A stretch of DNA of 13,711 nucleotides from an uncultured Oscillospiraceae bacterium (GTDB taxonomy: Bacteria > Bacillota_A > Clostridia > Oscillospirales > Oscillospiraceae): assembly GCA_900757695.1 (NCBI GenBank), contig CAAEOU010000081.1, positions 1-13,711 on the forward strand. Reading direction: 5' to 3'. Position 1 is the stretch's first letter, and each line of letters starts with the position of its first letter. Below the pieces are notes generated by a model. That model saw only the letters and a program-made list of their open reading frames with translations. It made no database searches and was not told the origin of the DNA. Below are positions 6,277 to 12,317 of the stretch, one piece after another. A program made the translations under genes and the position numbers.

Positions 6277-7725
6277 ATGGCGATCATGATGAAAACAGCC
6301 CACCGAGAGGAGGGAGCGGAGCAGCCGGCAATTAAGCTGGGAATGTTCCGCATTCGAGTACCGTTTATCCACGCCCCATGGGAACTGCCGGAAATGATCC
6401 AGGCCATGGTGGTATTTGTCACGGGCGTTTCCGCAGTGGCGTATTTGCAGGACATTTTTGGACTGCCCTTTTCGGTGGCACTGTCCATTGTGTGTATCCA
6501 TGAGCTTCTTTATGTCTTTCAGAACATTGTGGGAGATCCCATTGTGGGCGGCTGGATCACGCCGGCCATTCCACTGGTGACCACATGGCTTTTGACGTTC
6601 CAGAATACGACGGAGCGGATACAGGCACTGGTGATGCTGCAATTGATTTTGGGACTGCTGTATTTGATCCTTGGTGTGACAGGACTGGCCTCCAAGCTGG
6701 TACATAAGGTGCCGGTGTCTGTTAAGGCAGGCATCCTCATTGGCGCCGGATTTTCGGCGGTCATTGGCAAGTACGGATTTGCAGCGGTGGAAAGTGGCGG
6801 CGTGGGCTTTTATGGTTCGCCCATCAGCTTCTCGGTAGGCGTGCTGGCTGCACTGTTTTTGCTGTTTTCTGCGGGCTTTAATAAGCAGAAAAACAAGCCT
6901 GGCCATAAGATTATGAAGTTTCTGGCCAAGTGCGGCTTTGTTCCGGCACTGCTGCTGGCCTATATCGTGGGTATGCTGGCAGGGGAAATCTCCACACCCG
7001 TAAACGTGCTGTCGGATGGCGTAATCTTCAATCCCATTCCGGGCCTGCAATATGTGCTCCACAATTTCTGCCTGACGGCCCTTGGGCTGCCGTCATGGCA
7101 TGTAATTTCCTCTGCGGCGGTGATGGCGGTGGTGGCGTATATCATCTCCTTTGGCGATATCGTTACCGGTACAGAATTTTTGGAGGATGCCAAGCAGTAC
7201 CGTCCGGATGAGGATGTACGGGTCAATCCCAATCTCACTAATATCTGCTGCGGCGTGCGGAATATCATTCAGAGCCTGTTTTGCCCCACCGTAACCCTGT
7301 CCGGTCCCCTCTGGTCTGCCATGATGGTGACCATCTGCGAGCGCTACAAGACCGGCAAGGAGAACATGTATTCCTTCTTTGGAGGCTGCATTACCTTTAA
7401 TGTGGCAAAATGGGTCTGCTGTCTGATTCTGCCGCTGGTGGCGCTGATCCGGCCGATCCTGCCCCTGTCCATGAGTCTGACGCTGATGATTCAGGCTTTT
7501 GGCTGCTTCTATGTGGCGCTGGGCCTCTGCAAGAATAATACCCAGCGGGGCGTTGCGGGACTGATCGGCGGCGTACTGGCCATTACCAATCCCCAGACCG
7601 GTCTGCTGGTAGGCATTGTGATCTCCTTTATCTGTGAATGGCTGCTGACCCGTGACTTTGGCGGGAAGAAGACGGAAGCGGCTGAGGCAGCTGGGACGAC
7701 TGAGACGACAAGCGAGGAAGCATGA
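6277..7725 (+). CDS. Multi-helix permease resembling the NCS2/SulP fold, substrate unknown
   Basis: From the chosen start the product has 482 residues and about 12 to 14 hydrophobic helices, ending in a charged, Glu/Thr/Ala-rich tail that should be cytoplasmic. Several features recall nucleobase-cation symporter-2 (NCS2) or SulP-type carriers: the early GDPIVGGWITPAIPLVTTW segment, a Gly-rich helix GILIGAGFSAVIGKYGF, and the late FGDIVTGTEFL and LTNICCGVRNIIQSLFCPTVTLSGP region. The overall similarity is remote and I would not name a substrate. The ATG at 6271 lies one base after the Shine-Dalgarno GGAG (6266-6269). The ATG at 6277 has 7 bases of spacing and is the better start. The gene has its own strong promoter, and its stop codon overlaps the start of yaaA by four bases (ATGA), so the two are translationally coupled. 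Possible cargo includes purines, pyrimidines or aromatic acids. Confidence 0.7.
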   Translation: MAIMMKTAHREEGAEQPAIKLGMFRIRVPFIHAPWELPEMIQAMVVFVTGVSAVAYLQDIFGLPFSVALSIVCIHELLYVFQNIVGDPIVGGWITPAIPLVTTWLLTFQNTTERIQALVMLQLILGLLYLILGVTGLASKLVHKVPVSVKAGILIGAGFSAVIGKYGFAAVESGGVGFYGSPISFSVGVLAALFLLFSAGFNKQKNKPGHKIMKFLAKCGFVPALLLAYIVGMLAGEISTPVNVLSDGVIFNPIPGLQYVLHNFCLTALGLPSWHVISSAAVMAVVAYIISFGDIVTGTEFLEDAKQYRPDEDVRVNPNLTNICCGVRNIIQSLFCPTVTLSGPLWSAMMVTICERYKTGKENMYSFFGGCITFNVAKWVCCLILPLVALIRPILPLSMSLTLMIQAFGCFYVALGLCKNNTQRGVAGLIGGVLAITNPQTGLLVGIVISFICEWLLTRDFGGKKTEAAEAAGTTETTSEEA

Positions 7726-8459
7726 AAATTATTATTTCACCGGCCAAGAAAATGAACGCTGACCCCGACGCATTTCCTGCGTCGGGGCTTCCCTGCTTTC
7801 TGCCGGAGACACGGCAGCTGCTTGTGTGGCTCCGGGGGCTTTCCTATGAGGAACTGAAAAAGCTGCTGGGATGCAGTGACCAGCTGGCGCAGCTCAACTA
7901 CCGACGATATCAGGAGATGGAGCTGGAGCGGGGACTGACCCCGGCACTGTTTGCCTATGAGGGCATTCAGTATCAGCATATGGCCCCCACGGTGTTTACC
8001 GATGCGGAATATGCCTATGTACAGAAGCATCTGCGGATCCTGTCCGGCTTTTATGGGATGCTCCGGCCCTTTGACGGGATCGTGCCCTATCGGTTGGAAA
8101 TGCAGGCAAAGCCGGAGTTTTGCTGCACCTTGTATCGGTTCTGGGGGCAGCGACTGGGCACTGCTCTTTCGGAGCAGAATGACTTGGTGATTGATCTGGC
8201 CTCGGAGGAATACAGCCGGGCGGCCCGACAGGGGCTGGGAGAGAATGTCCGCTGGGTGACGGTGTACTTTGGACAGCTGACCGGAGGAAAGTTCCGGGAA
8301 AAGGGAACGCTCTGCAAAAAGGCCAGAGGCACCATGGTGCGCTATATGGCCCAGCATCAGATCACGGACGTGGAGGCGCTCAAAGAATTTGACGGACTGG
8401 GCTTTCAATTTTGGCCCGAGGCATCAGATGACCAGCGGCTGTATTTTCTGCTTCCATAA
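7722..8459 (+). CDS. yaaA: Peroxide stress protein YaaA (DUF328/UPF0246)
   Basis: The 245-residue cytoplasmic protein carries the hallmarks of the YaaA family: the N-terminal MKIIISPAKKM, the central ILSGFYGMLRPFDGIVPYRLEM (about residues 106-127), LVIDLASEEY and KARGTMVRYM near the C terminus. Length matches the family (about 240-260 residues). In Escherichia coli YaaA is induced by peroxide through OxyR and lowers free intracellular iron during oxidative stress, protecting DNA and proteins; the family also has a DNA-binding fold. Its ATG overlaps the permease stop (ATGA), and no separate ribosome binding site stands out beyond the purine-rich end of the permease gene (AGCGAGGAAGC), so translation is probably coupled. 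A 10-bp GC-rich hairpin lies at codons 14-22 and could affect translation or transcription through the junction. No terminator follows immediately. Confidence 0.93.
   Translation: MKIIISPAKKMNADPDAFPASGLPCFLPETRQLLVWLRGLSYEELKKLLGCSDQLAQLNYRRYQEMELERGLTPALFAYEGIQYQHMAPTVFTDAEYAYVQKHLRILSGFYGMLRPFDGIVPYRLEMQAKPEFCCTLYRFWGQRLGTALSEQNDLVIDLASEEYSRAARQGLGENVRWVTVYFGQLTGGKFREKGTLCKKARGTMVRYMAQHQITDVEALKEFDGLGFQFWPEASDDQRLYFLLP
7763..7787 (+). other. Strong hairpin inside the 5' end of yaaA
   Basis: CCCCGACGCA (7763-7772) pairs perfectly with TGCGTCGGGG (7778-7787) around the loop TTTCC. It encodes residues of the ordinary protein, lies about 40 bases after the start codon, and is not followed by a T tract, so it is not a standard terminator. 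Confidence 0.7.
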
Positions 8460-8494
8460 GGAATGTGGATTTTTTGTAAAATTTTCAAAATGAT

Positions 8495-8523
8495 TTGCCA
8501 TCTGTGGAAAGATGTTGTATTAT
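8495..8523 (+). promoter_or_regulatory. SigA-type promoter of the small membrane protein gene
   Basis: TTGCCA (8495-8500) and TATTAT (8518-8523) are separated by 17 bases. An AT-rich block (8468-8495) with short dyad arms TTTTG/CAAAA lies just upstream and could serve as an UP-like element. The start point would be near 8530, about 30 bases before the start codon. Confidence 0.75.
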
Positions 8524-8561
8524 GTTATGGAATTGAAGCATACGCAGAAGGGAGACACAGC

Positions 8562-8756
8562 ATGAAATTCCGGCAGGAGGAAAATAGAATCTGGATTCTG
8601 GCCCTGCGGGCTGTGCTCGTGACCCTTTTGGTGGTGATCTTGCTGGTCGTTCTAAAAAGAAACGGAATCGTGGCAAGAGGGCAGGATGTTCCGGTACAGT
8701 ACGTGGAGGAAACCATGGGACGGTGCGCCAACGGGGTGCCGGATATTCGATTATAA
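8562..8756 (+). CDS. Small single-helix membrane protein, 64 residues, unknown function
   Basis: The frame is open further upstream, but the start is set at 8562 because AGAAGGGAG (8546-8554) precedes this ATG at a good distance and the promoter ends before it. The product has a short charged N terminus (MKFRQEENR), one strongly hydrophobic helix at about residues 10-31, a basic LKRNG stretch and a polar tail ending in NGVPDIRL. The helix could act as a signal anchor, with the basic residues after it suggesting an outside N terminus, or it could be an uncleaved signal. I do not recognise a family. The gene has its own promoter, ribosome binding site and terminator, which supports it being real despite its size. 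It converges on the decarboxylase operon. Confidence 0.65.
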   Translation: MKFRQEENRIWILALRAVLVTLLVVILLVVLKRNGIVARGQDVPVQYVEETMGRCANGVPDIRL

Positions 8757-8762
8757 AAGTGG

Positions 8763-8806
8763 AAAATGAGCAGAGACGCCGATGATTCGGAATCTCTGCT
8801 CATTTT
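8763..8806. terminator. Bidirectional terminator between the small gene and lpdD
   Basis: AAAATGAGCAGAGA (8763-8776) pairs perfectly with the stretch 8793-8806. The apex adds a CCGA/TCGG stem. A tract on the left and T tract plus ATTTTTAT on the right allow termination on both strands. It is 6 bases after the stop of the small gene and 4 bases after the lpdD stop. Confidence 0.94.
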
Positions 8807-8810
8807 ATTT

Positions 8811-9143
8811 TTATAGGAAGGAGAGCAGCTGCATCAGGATACGATCCGCCGCATCCATCACGGCATTGATCTGCTCCGGGGAAGCGCCGTCATAATGGAT
8901 GCCGCATACAACGCAGCACCGAAGACCGGAAGCATCTGCGATAGCCTTTGCCCATGGGGCGGAGATATACTGCTCTTTGTGACCGGGCATGGTCAGTGTC
9001 TGGGCGGCACTGCCGGGATCGCAGACGGAGACTGCACCAATGTGGCTCAGATCCCCGCCGGTAAACAGCACGTGAATGCCGTCATCCAGCCGGGTAATGG
9101 TGCAGGTGAGGGGACGGCCCAATAGTGTTTCCTGTAGGGTCAT
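8811..9143 (-). CDS. lpdD: LpdD-like prenylated-flavin chaperone / decarboxylase accessory subunit
   Basis: The 110-residue protein has features of the LpdD-like family: FTGGDLSHIGAV (about residues 27-38) and CVVCGIHYDGASPEQI (about 77-92), followed by a C-terminal helix. In Lactiplantibacillus plantarum, LpdD is encoded with the gallate decarboxylase LpdC and the prenyltransferase LpdB. Related proteins are thought to bind prenylated FMN and help activate the UbiD partner. The chosen ATG at 9143 overlaps the ubiX stop as ATGA and has GGAGGGG nine bases upstream. An ATG at 9161 would add six residues but has a poorer context. It is the last gene of the operon and is followed by a strong terminator. 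The position next to ubiD and ubiX is the main support for the role. Confidence 0.82.
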   Translation of the reverse strand: MTLQETLLGRPLTCTITRLDDGIHVLFTGGDLSHIGAVSVCDPGSAAQTLTMPGHKEQYISAPWAKAIADASGLRCCVVCGIHYDGASPEQINAVMDAADRILMQLLSFL

Positions 9144-9712
9144 GGGGTCATTCCCCTCCATTCCGGCACGGCGCCCAGCTGAAAGCGGGACAGGACCTTT
9201 GCGGCCACCTGACGGTTTACGTCTTCTATGGTCTTGGGATGATTGTAGTAGGCGGGGACGGGCGGGACGATCATAGCGCCCAGCTCACTGGCGGTGGTGA
9301 GGTTCCGGAGGTGCAGGGTGCTCAGGGGGCATTCCCGGGGAACCAATACCAGAGGGCGGCGTTCCTTCAGGGTCACATCGGCGGCACGAAGCAGCAGTGT
9401 ATCGCAGTAGCCGATGACGACCCCGGCCAGAGTCTTCATACTGCATGGAATAATTACCATACCCATGGTCTGAAAGCTGCCGCTGGCGGGGCCTGCGCCG
9501 TAGTCCTGATTGTCATAAAGCGTGTGGCACAGGGCCTTTAGATCCTCCCGATCCATATTTTCCTCATGGGAGAGCGTCAGCTCGCCGCAGTGGGAGAGAA
9601 TTACGTGGGCTTCCACCTGTGGGCAGTCCTGAAGCTGCCGGAGCAGCTCCAGTGCCAGCGGTGCGCCGGAGGCACCGGTGATGCCGATGACCAAGCGTTT
9701 CGTAGCTTCCAT
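9140..9712 (-). CDS. ubiX: Flavin prenyltransferase UbiX
   Basis: The 190-residue product matches UbiX in length and motifs: GITGASGA (10-17) for flavin binding, the ASGSF segment (76-80), PCSMKTLAG (89-97), LLLRAADVTLKERRPLVL with RECPL, and PPVPAYY (150-156). UbiX joins a dimethylallyl group to reduced FMN, giving the prenylated FMN cofactor needed by UbiD-type decarboxylases; no metal is needed. It starts 9 bases after the ubiD stop, with GAGGTAGG as the ribosome binding site overlapping that stop, and it overlaps the lpdD start by four bases. The three genes are therefore tightly coupled. In the L. plantarum system the equivalent gene is called lpdB, although there it lies apart from lpdC. 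Confidence 0.95.
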   Translation of the reverse strand: MEATKRLVIGITGASGAPLALELLRQLQDCPQVEAHVILSHCGELTLSHEENMDREDLKALCHTLYDNQDYGAGPASGSFQTMGMVIIPCSMKTLAGVVIGYCDTLLLRAADVTLKERRPLVLVPRECPLSTLHLRNLTTASELGAMIVPPVPAYYNHPKTIEDVNRQVAAKVLSRFQLGAVPEWRGMTP

Positions 9713-9721
9713 GGGCCTACC

Positions 9722-11197
9722 TCAGGAAAAGTCGAAATCCGGCAGCCAATGCCGGGGATCCACATCCAAGAATTCGGCGCGCTGGAATCGCTCCTTCATG
9801 TGGAAGGGAACGGTGCAGTCGAAGATCGTTTTACAGCTGACGCCGATATCCGGGATAGAGGGGGAATACTCGGGATTGGAGCTGGGGTCCAGCGGATGGC
9901 AGCGGACGCCGGGGATTGTAACGATATCCCGGTCACCCTGAAAGCGGGTGTTCATGGCCCAGAGCACATCACGGCTGTCAAAGATATCCACGTCCTCGTC
10001 CACAAGGATCACATGCTTCAGCTCCGGGAAGGCGGAGAAGGCCAGAAGTGCTGCCTGACGCTGCTTTCCCTCATCGGTATGGACGGTTTTTCTGCATTGG
10101 AGCACGGCCATATACTTGCCGCCGCCGGAGGGATGGGCATAGACGTTGGTGATCTTCCCGGGCAGCGCCTTTTCGATGAGCCCCCAGATGCTGGCCTCCG
10201 TGGGGATGCCGGCCAGATTGACATGCTCCTCAGAAGGACCAATGACAGTCTGCATAATGGGATGGGTTCGGGTGGTAACGGCTTTGACCTTGATGAGCCA
10301 GCATTCGCTGGAAGCACGGCCATTGTAGCCCGGGAACTCCGGCATGGCATAGCCGGTGTGGGAGTTCTGATCCTCCACCACCCGGACACCGGGCTGAATT
10401 TCACCCTCAATCACATATTCTGCATTGGCAATGCAGTTTTCCTCAATGGAGACGCACTTGTGCATGACCACAGGGGTGCCCCGCAGGGCGCCTGCAATGG
10501 CCAGCTCATTATAGCCCAAGGGGGTTGTTGGCGGCTCAAAGCAGGAGCCGATCTCGATGGCGGGATCTACGCCGATGGAAATGGAAATGGGCAGCGGGCG
10601 GCCCAGCTCTGTGGCACGCTCTGCCATGGCGCCGATGTGGCGGGCACCGGGCATCAGGAAAATCGAGAGCTCGTCCTTGCTCTGGATGCACATCCGGTGG
10701 ATGGTGACATCGCTGCGGCCGGTATCCGGATGGGTGGCGTAGCACATGCCCATGGTGATATAAGGGCCTGCATCCTTGGGGGTATTGGTGGGGGCAGGGA
10801 TCAGCTTGTAGAGATCAAAATCGGGATCGGTGACCCGGTGAATGACCTCCTGACAGGGGGCGGGATCATCTGTCACCACAGGCTCAATGGGGTTCTGGGC
10901 GCAGCGGCACAGCAGCTTTCCCAGATCCTCCTTGGTGGTGCCCAACAGGGCGGCCACCCGCTGGCGGCTGGCCAAAAGGCCAATGAGCACACGGGCATCG
11001 GGATGCCCTTTGATATTGTTAAAGATCATAGCGGGCCCGTCAATTTTGGTGGGGCGCATGACGGTGCCGCCTGCGCCAACGTGGCGGTAGACGCCGGAAA
11101 GCTCAGCCTCCGGATCAACCTCCACGTCTGTTGTGACCAGATTTCCGGGCATGGTTTCCAGCAGTGCAAGGGCACTGCGAAGATCGGTTACTTCCAT
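9722..11197 (-). CDS. lpdC: UbiD-family aromatic-acid decarboxylase, gallate decarboxylase (LpdC)-like
   Basis: The 491-residue protein is a UbiD-type decarboxylase that uses prenylated FMN and removes CO2 from an aromatic acid. As far as I can recall the sequence, it tracks Lactiplantibacillus plantarum gallate decarboxylase LpdC along its whole length, sharing TDVEVDP.AELSGVYR, APTNTP.DAGPYIT, FEPPTTP.GYNELA, IGPSEEHV.(L/M)AGIPTEASI, RQAALLAFSAF.ELK.VILVDEDVDIFD and TVPF.MK..F.RA.F. LpdC is about 490 residues. Arg168 (in VTIHRM) and Glu287 (in MPEFPGY) are candidates for catalytic residues. The GTG at 11206 overlaps the Shine-Dalgarno GGAG (11206-11209). The ATG at 11197 has 8 bases of spacing and is the better start. 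Likely substrates are gallate, protocatechuate or another hydroxybenzoate, giving the matching phenol; the exact one cannot be read. A role in ubiquinone synthesis is unlikely in this setting. Confidence 0.92.
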   Translation of the reverse strand: MEVTDLRSALALLETMPGNLVTTDVEVDPEAELSGVYRHVGAGGTVMRPTKIDGPAMIFNNIKGHPDARVLIGLLASRQRVAALLGTTKEDLGKLLCRCAQNPIEPVVTDDPAPCQEVIHRVTDPDFDLYKLIPAPTNTPKDAGPYITMGMCYATHPDTGRSDVTIHRMCIQSKDELSIFLMPGARHIGAMAERATELGRPLPISISIGVDPAIEIGSCFEPPTTPLGYNELAIAGALRGTPVVMHKCVSIEENCIANAEYVIEGEIQPGVRVVEDQNSHTGYAMPEFPGYNGRASSECWLIKVKAVTTRTHPIMQTVIGPSEEHVNLAGIPTEASIWGLIEKALPGKITNVYAHPSGGGKYMAVLQCRKTVHTDEGKQRQAALLAFSAFPELKHVILVDEDVDIFDSRDVLWAMNTRFQGDRDIVTIPGVRCHPLDPSSNPEYSPSIPDIGVSCKTIFDCTVPFHMKERFQRAEFLDVDPRHWLPDFDFS

Positions 11198-11235
11198 TTT
11201 GTTCACTCCAGACTCTGTAGGTTCATTCTGATATC

Positions 11236-11264
11236 ATTGTATCAAGGGGCGTTTCGCGGTGCAA
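11236..11264 (-). promoter_or_regulatory. SigA-type promoter of the decarboxylase operon
   Basis: On the minus strand TTGCAC (11259-11264) and TACAAT (11236-11241) are separated by exactly 17 bases. The start point would be near 11229, about 30 bases before the chosen ATG. The promoter lies in the 111-base gap after the LysR-type regulator gene. Confidence 0.85.
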
Positions 11265-11284
11265 TTCCGTTTTCGCGGGGATTG

Positions 11285-11299
11285 ATTCCCGGCGGGAAT
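11285..11299. promoter_or_regulatory. LysR-type T-N11-A operator upstream of the decarboxylase promoter
   Basis: ATTCCCG and CGGGAAT are exact 7-base arms around a single central base, containing the T-N11-A core of LysR-type boxes. The centre (11292) is about 63 bases upstream of the predicted start point, matching the usual recognition site near -65. A direct repeat TTTCGCGG (11252-11259 and 11271-11278) lies between it and the -10 box and could mark the activation site. Confidence 0.75.
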
Positions 11300-11308
11300 A
11301 CCATGTTG

Positions 11309-12199
11309 TCAGGGGAGCGGCAGAGCCTCATCCTGCACAAAATCCCAAAAGCTTTGACCCAAGGCGTTGGGATGGACGTCCTTCAGCCGGACCAGACAGA
11401 TGGAGCTTTCCACCTGCGGCGCAATGTCGATGGTGACCACATCCGGACAGCGGACATAATCCGTATGCCGCTGCATCAGCAGGGCGATTCCCATGCCCTG
11501 GGCAGCCAGTCCCACGATATTTTCCGGCCTGTGGCCGGTATAGACAAAATGCGGCTGAAATCCGGCGTCCAGACACAGCTGGGTACAAAGGGAAAACAGT
11601 CCGGTTTTCTGGTCCAGACAGAGCAGATTTTCCTGCCGAAGATCAGCCAGCTGAATGGATCGACGGCTTGCCATAGGATGATCCCGGCGGAGCACGGCAA
11701 CCAAGTGATCCTGCGCAAAGGGGAGATATTCCAGATCGGCTTCCTCCAAGCTGCCCCGTCTGGTGAAGGCCAGCGCACAGCGGCCCTCCCGAAGCATGGT
11801 ATACAGATCGTGCTGCTCACACTCTGCCACGTCCAGCGTGACCTGCGGATAGCGCTGCTGAAACCGTGCGAGGACGCCGGTGATATTGTATTGCGCCATT
11901 ACCGGGATAGAGGCAACGGTGAGAATATGGCGGCCACGCTGGTTCTCCTTGGCGGCGGATACCCGGATCTTATTGCCCAGAGCGAAAATCTCCGCAGCCA
12001 GAGGCAGGATCTGCGCACCGGCTGGAGAAAGAGAAACGTTTCGGGAGTTGCGGATCAGCAGCGGTGCATCCAGCTCACGCTCCAGCGCTACAATGTGCTT
12101 GGAAAGTGCAGATTGGGAAATGCAGAGCTCTTCGGCAGCACGGGAAAAGCTGCCCAGATTTGCGATCACGGTAAATTCGTGCAGGTATTCGATTTCCAT
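11309..12199 (-). CDS. LysR-family transcriptional regulator of the decarboxylase operon
   Basis: The 296-residue protein is a standard LysR-type regulator. The N-terminal winged helix-turn-helix (about residues 1-62) reads YLHEFTVIANLGSFSRAAEEL, then ISQSALSKHIVALERELDAPLLIR. The C-terminal periplasmic-binding-like effector domain covers about 90-290, starting at HILTVASIPVMAQYNITGVLARF and containing a HRPENIVGLAAQGMGIALLM segment typical of the family. Such proteins are cytoplasmic tetramers that activate a target when a small ligand, often the pathway substrate, binds. Here the likely ligand is an aromatic acid. The gene lies upstream of ubiD in the same direction, 111 bases away, rather than divergently as is usual; the operator is in that gap. 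GGGGG lies eight bases before the ATG. It has its own promoter, so it need not be cotranscribed with the decarboxylase. Confidence 0.95.
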   Translation of the reverse strand: MEIEYLHEFTVIANLGSFSRAAEELCISQSALSKHIVALERELDAPLLIRNSRNVSLSPAGAQILPLAAEIFALGNKIRVSAAKENQRGRHILTVASIPVMAQYNITGVLARFQQRYPQVTLDVAECEQHDLYTMLREGRCALAFTRRGSLEEADLEYLPFAQDHLVAVLRRDHPMASRRSIQLADLRQENLLCLDQKTGLFSLCTQLCLDAGFQPHFVYTGHRPENIVGLAAQGMGIALLMQRHTDYVRCPDVVTIDIAPQVESSICLVRLKDVHPNALGQSFWDFVQDEALPLP

Positions 12200-12229
12200 T
12201 CTATGGCCCCCTGTCCACGGCTTTTCTCT

Positions 12230-12259
12230 ATCTTACGGGATGCTGACAGAGAATGTCAA
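12230..12259 (-). promoter_or_regulatory. SigA-type promoter of the LysR gene with a dyad on its -35 box
   Basis: The minus strand reads TTGACA (12254-12259), a perfect -35 box, then 18 bases, then TAAGAT (12230-12235). A perfect dyad TGACA/TGTCA separated by 5 bases (12244-12258) overlaps the -35 box and could serve autorepression. Confidence 0.75.
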
Positions 12260-12276
12260 GTAACAGCGGAAAAAAG

Positions 12277-12303
12277 TCCCTGCCGCACAGCCTGCGGCAG
12301 GGA
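12277..12303 (-). terminator. Terminator of the beta-helix protein gene
   Basis: TCCCTGCCGCA (12277-12287) pairs perfectly with TGCGGCAGGGA (12293-12303) around a 5-base loop. On the minus strand the stem is followed by a run of six T. It lies about 15 bases after the stop codon and shields the LysR promoter. Confidence 0.94.
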
Positions 12304-12317
12304 TCCAAATATGATAA

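Noticed and set aside
9722..11197. A ubiquinone or menaquinone biosynthesis role for the UbiD/UbiX pair
   Set aside because: The UbiD protein follows the gallate decarboxylase type, an LpdD-like gene completes the set, a LysR regulator controls it and no quinone gene is nearby.
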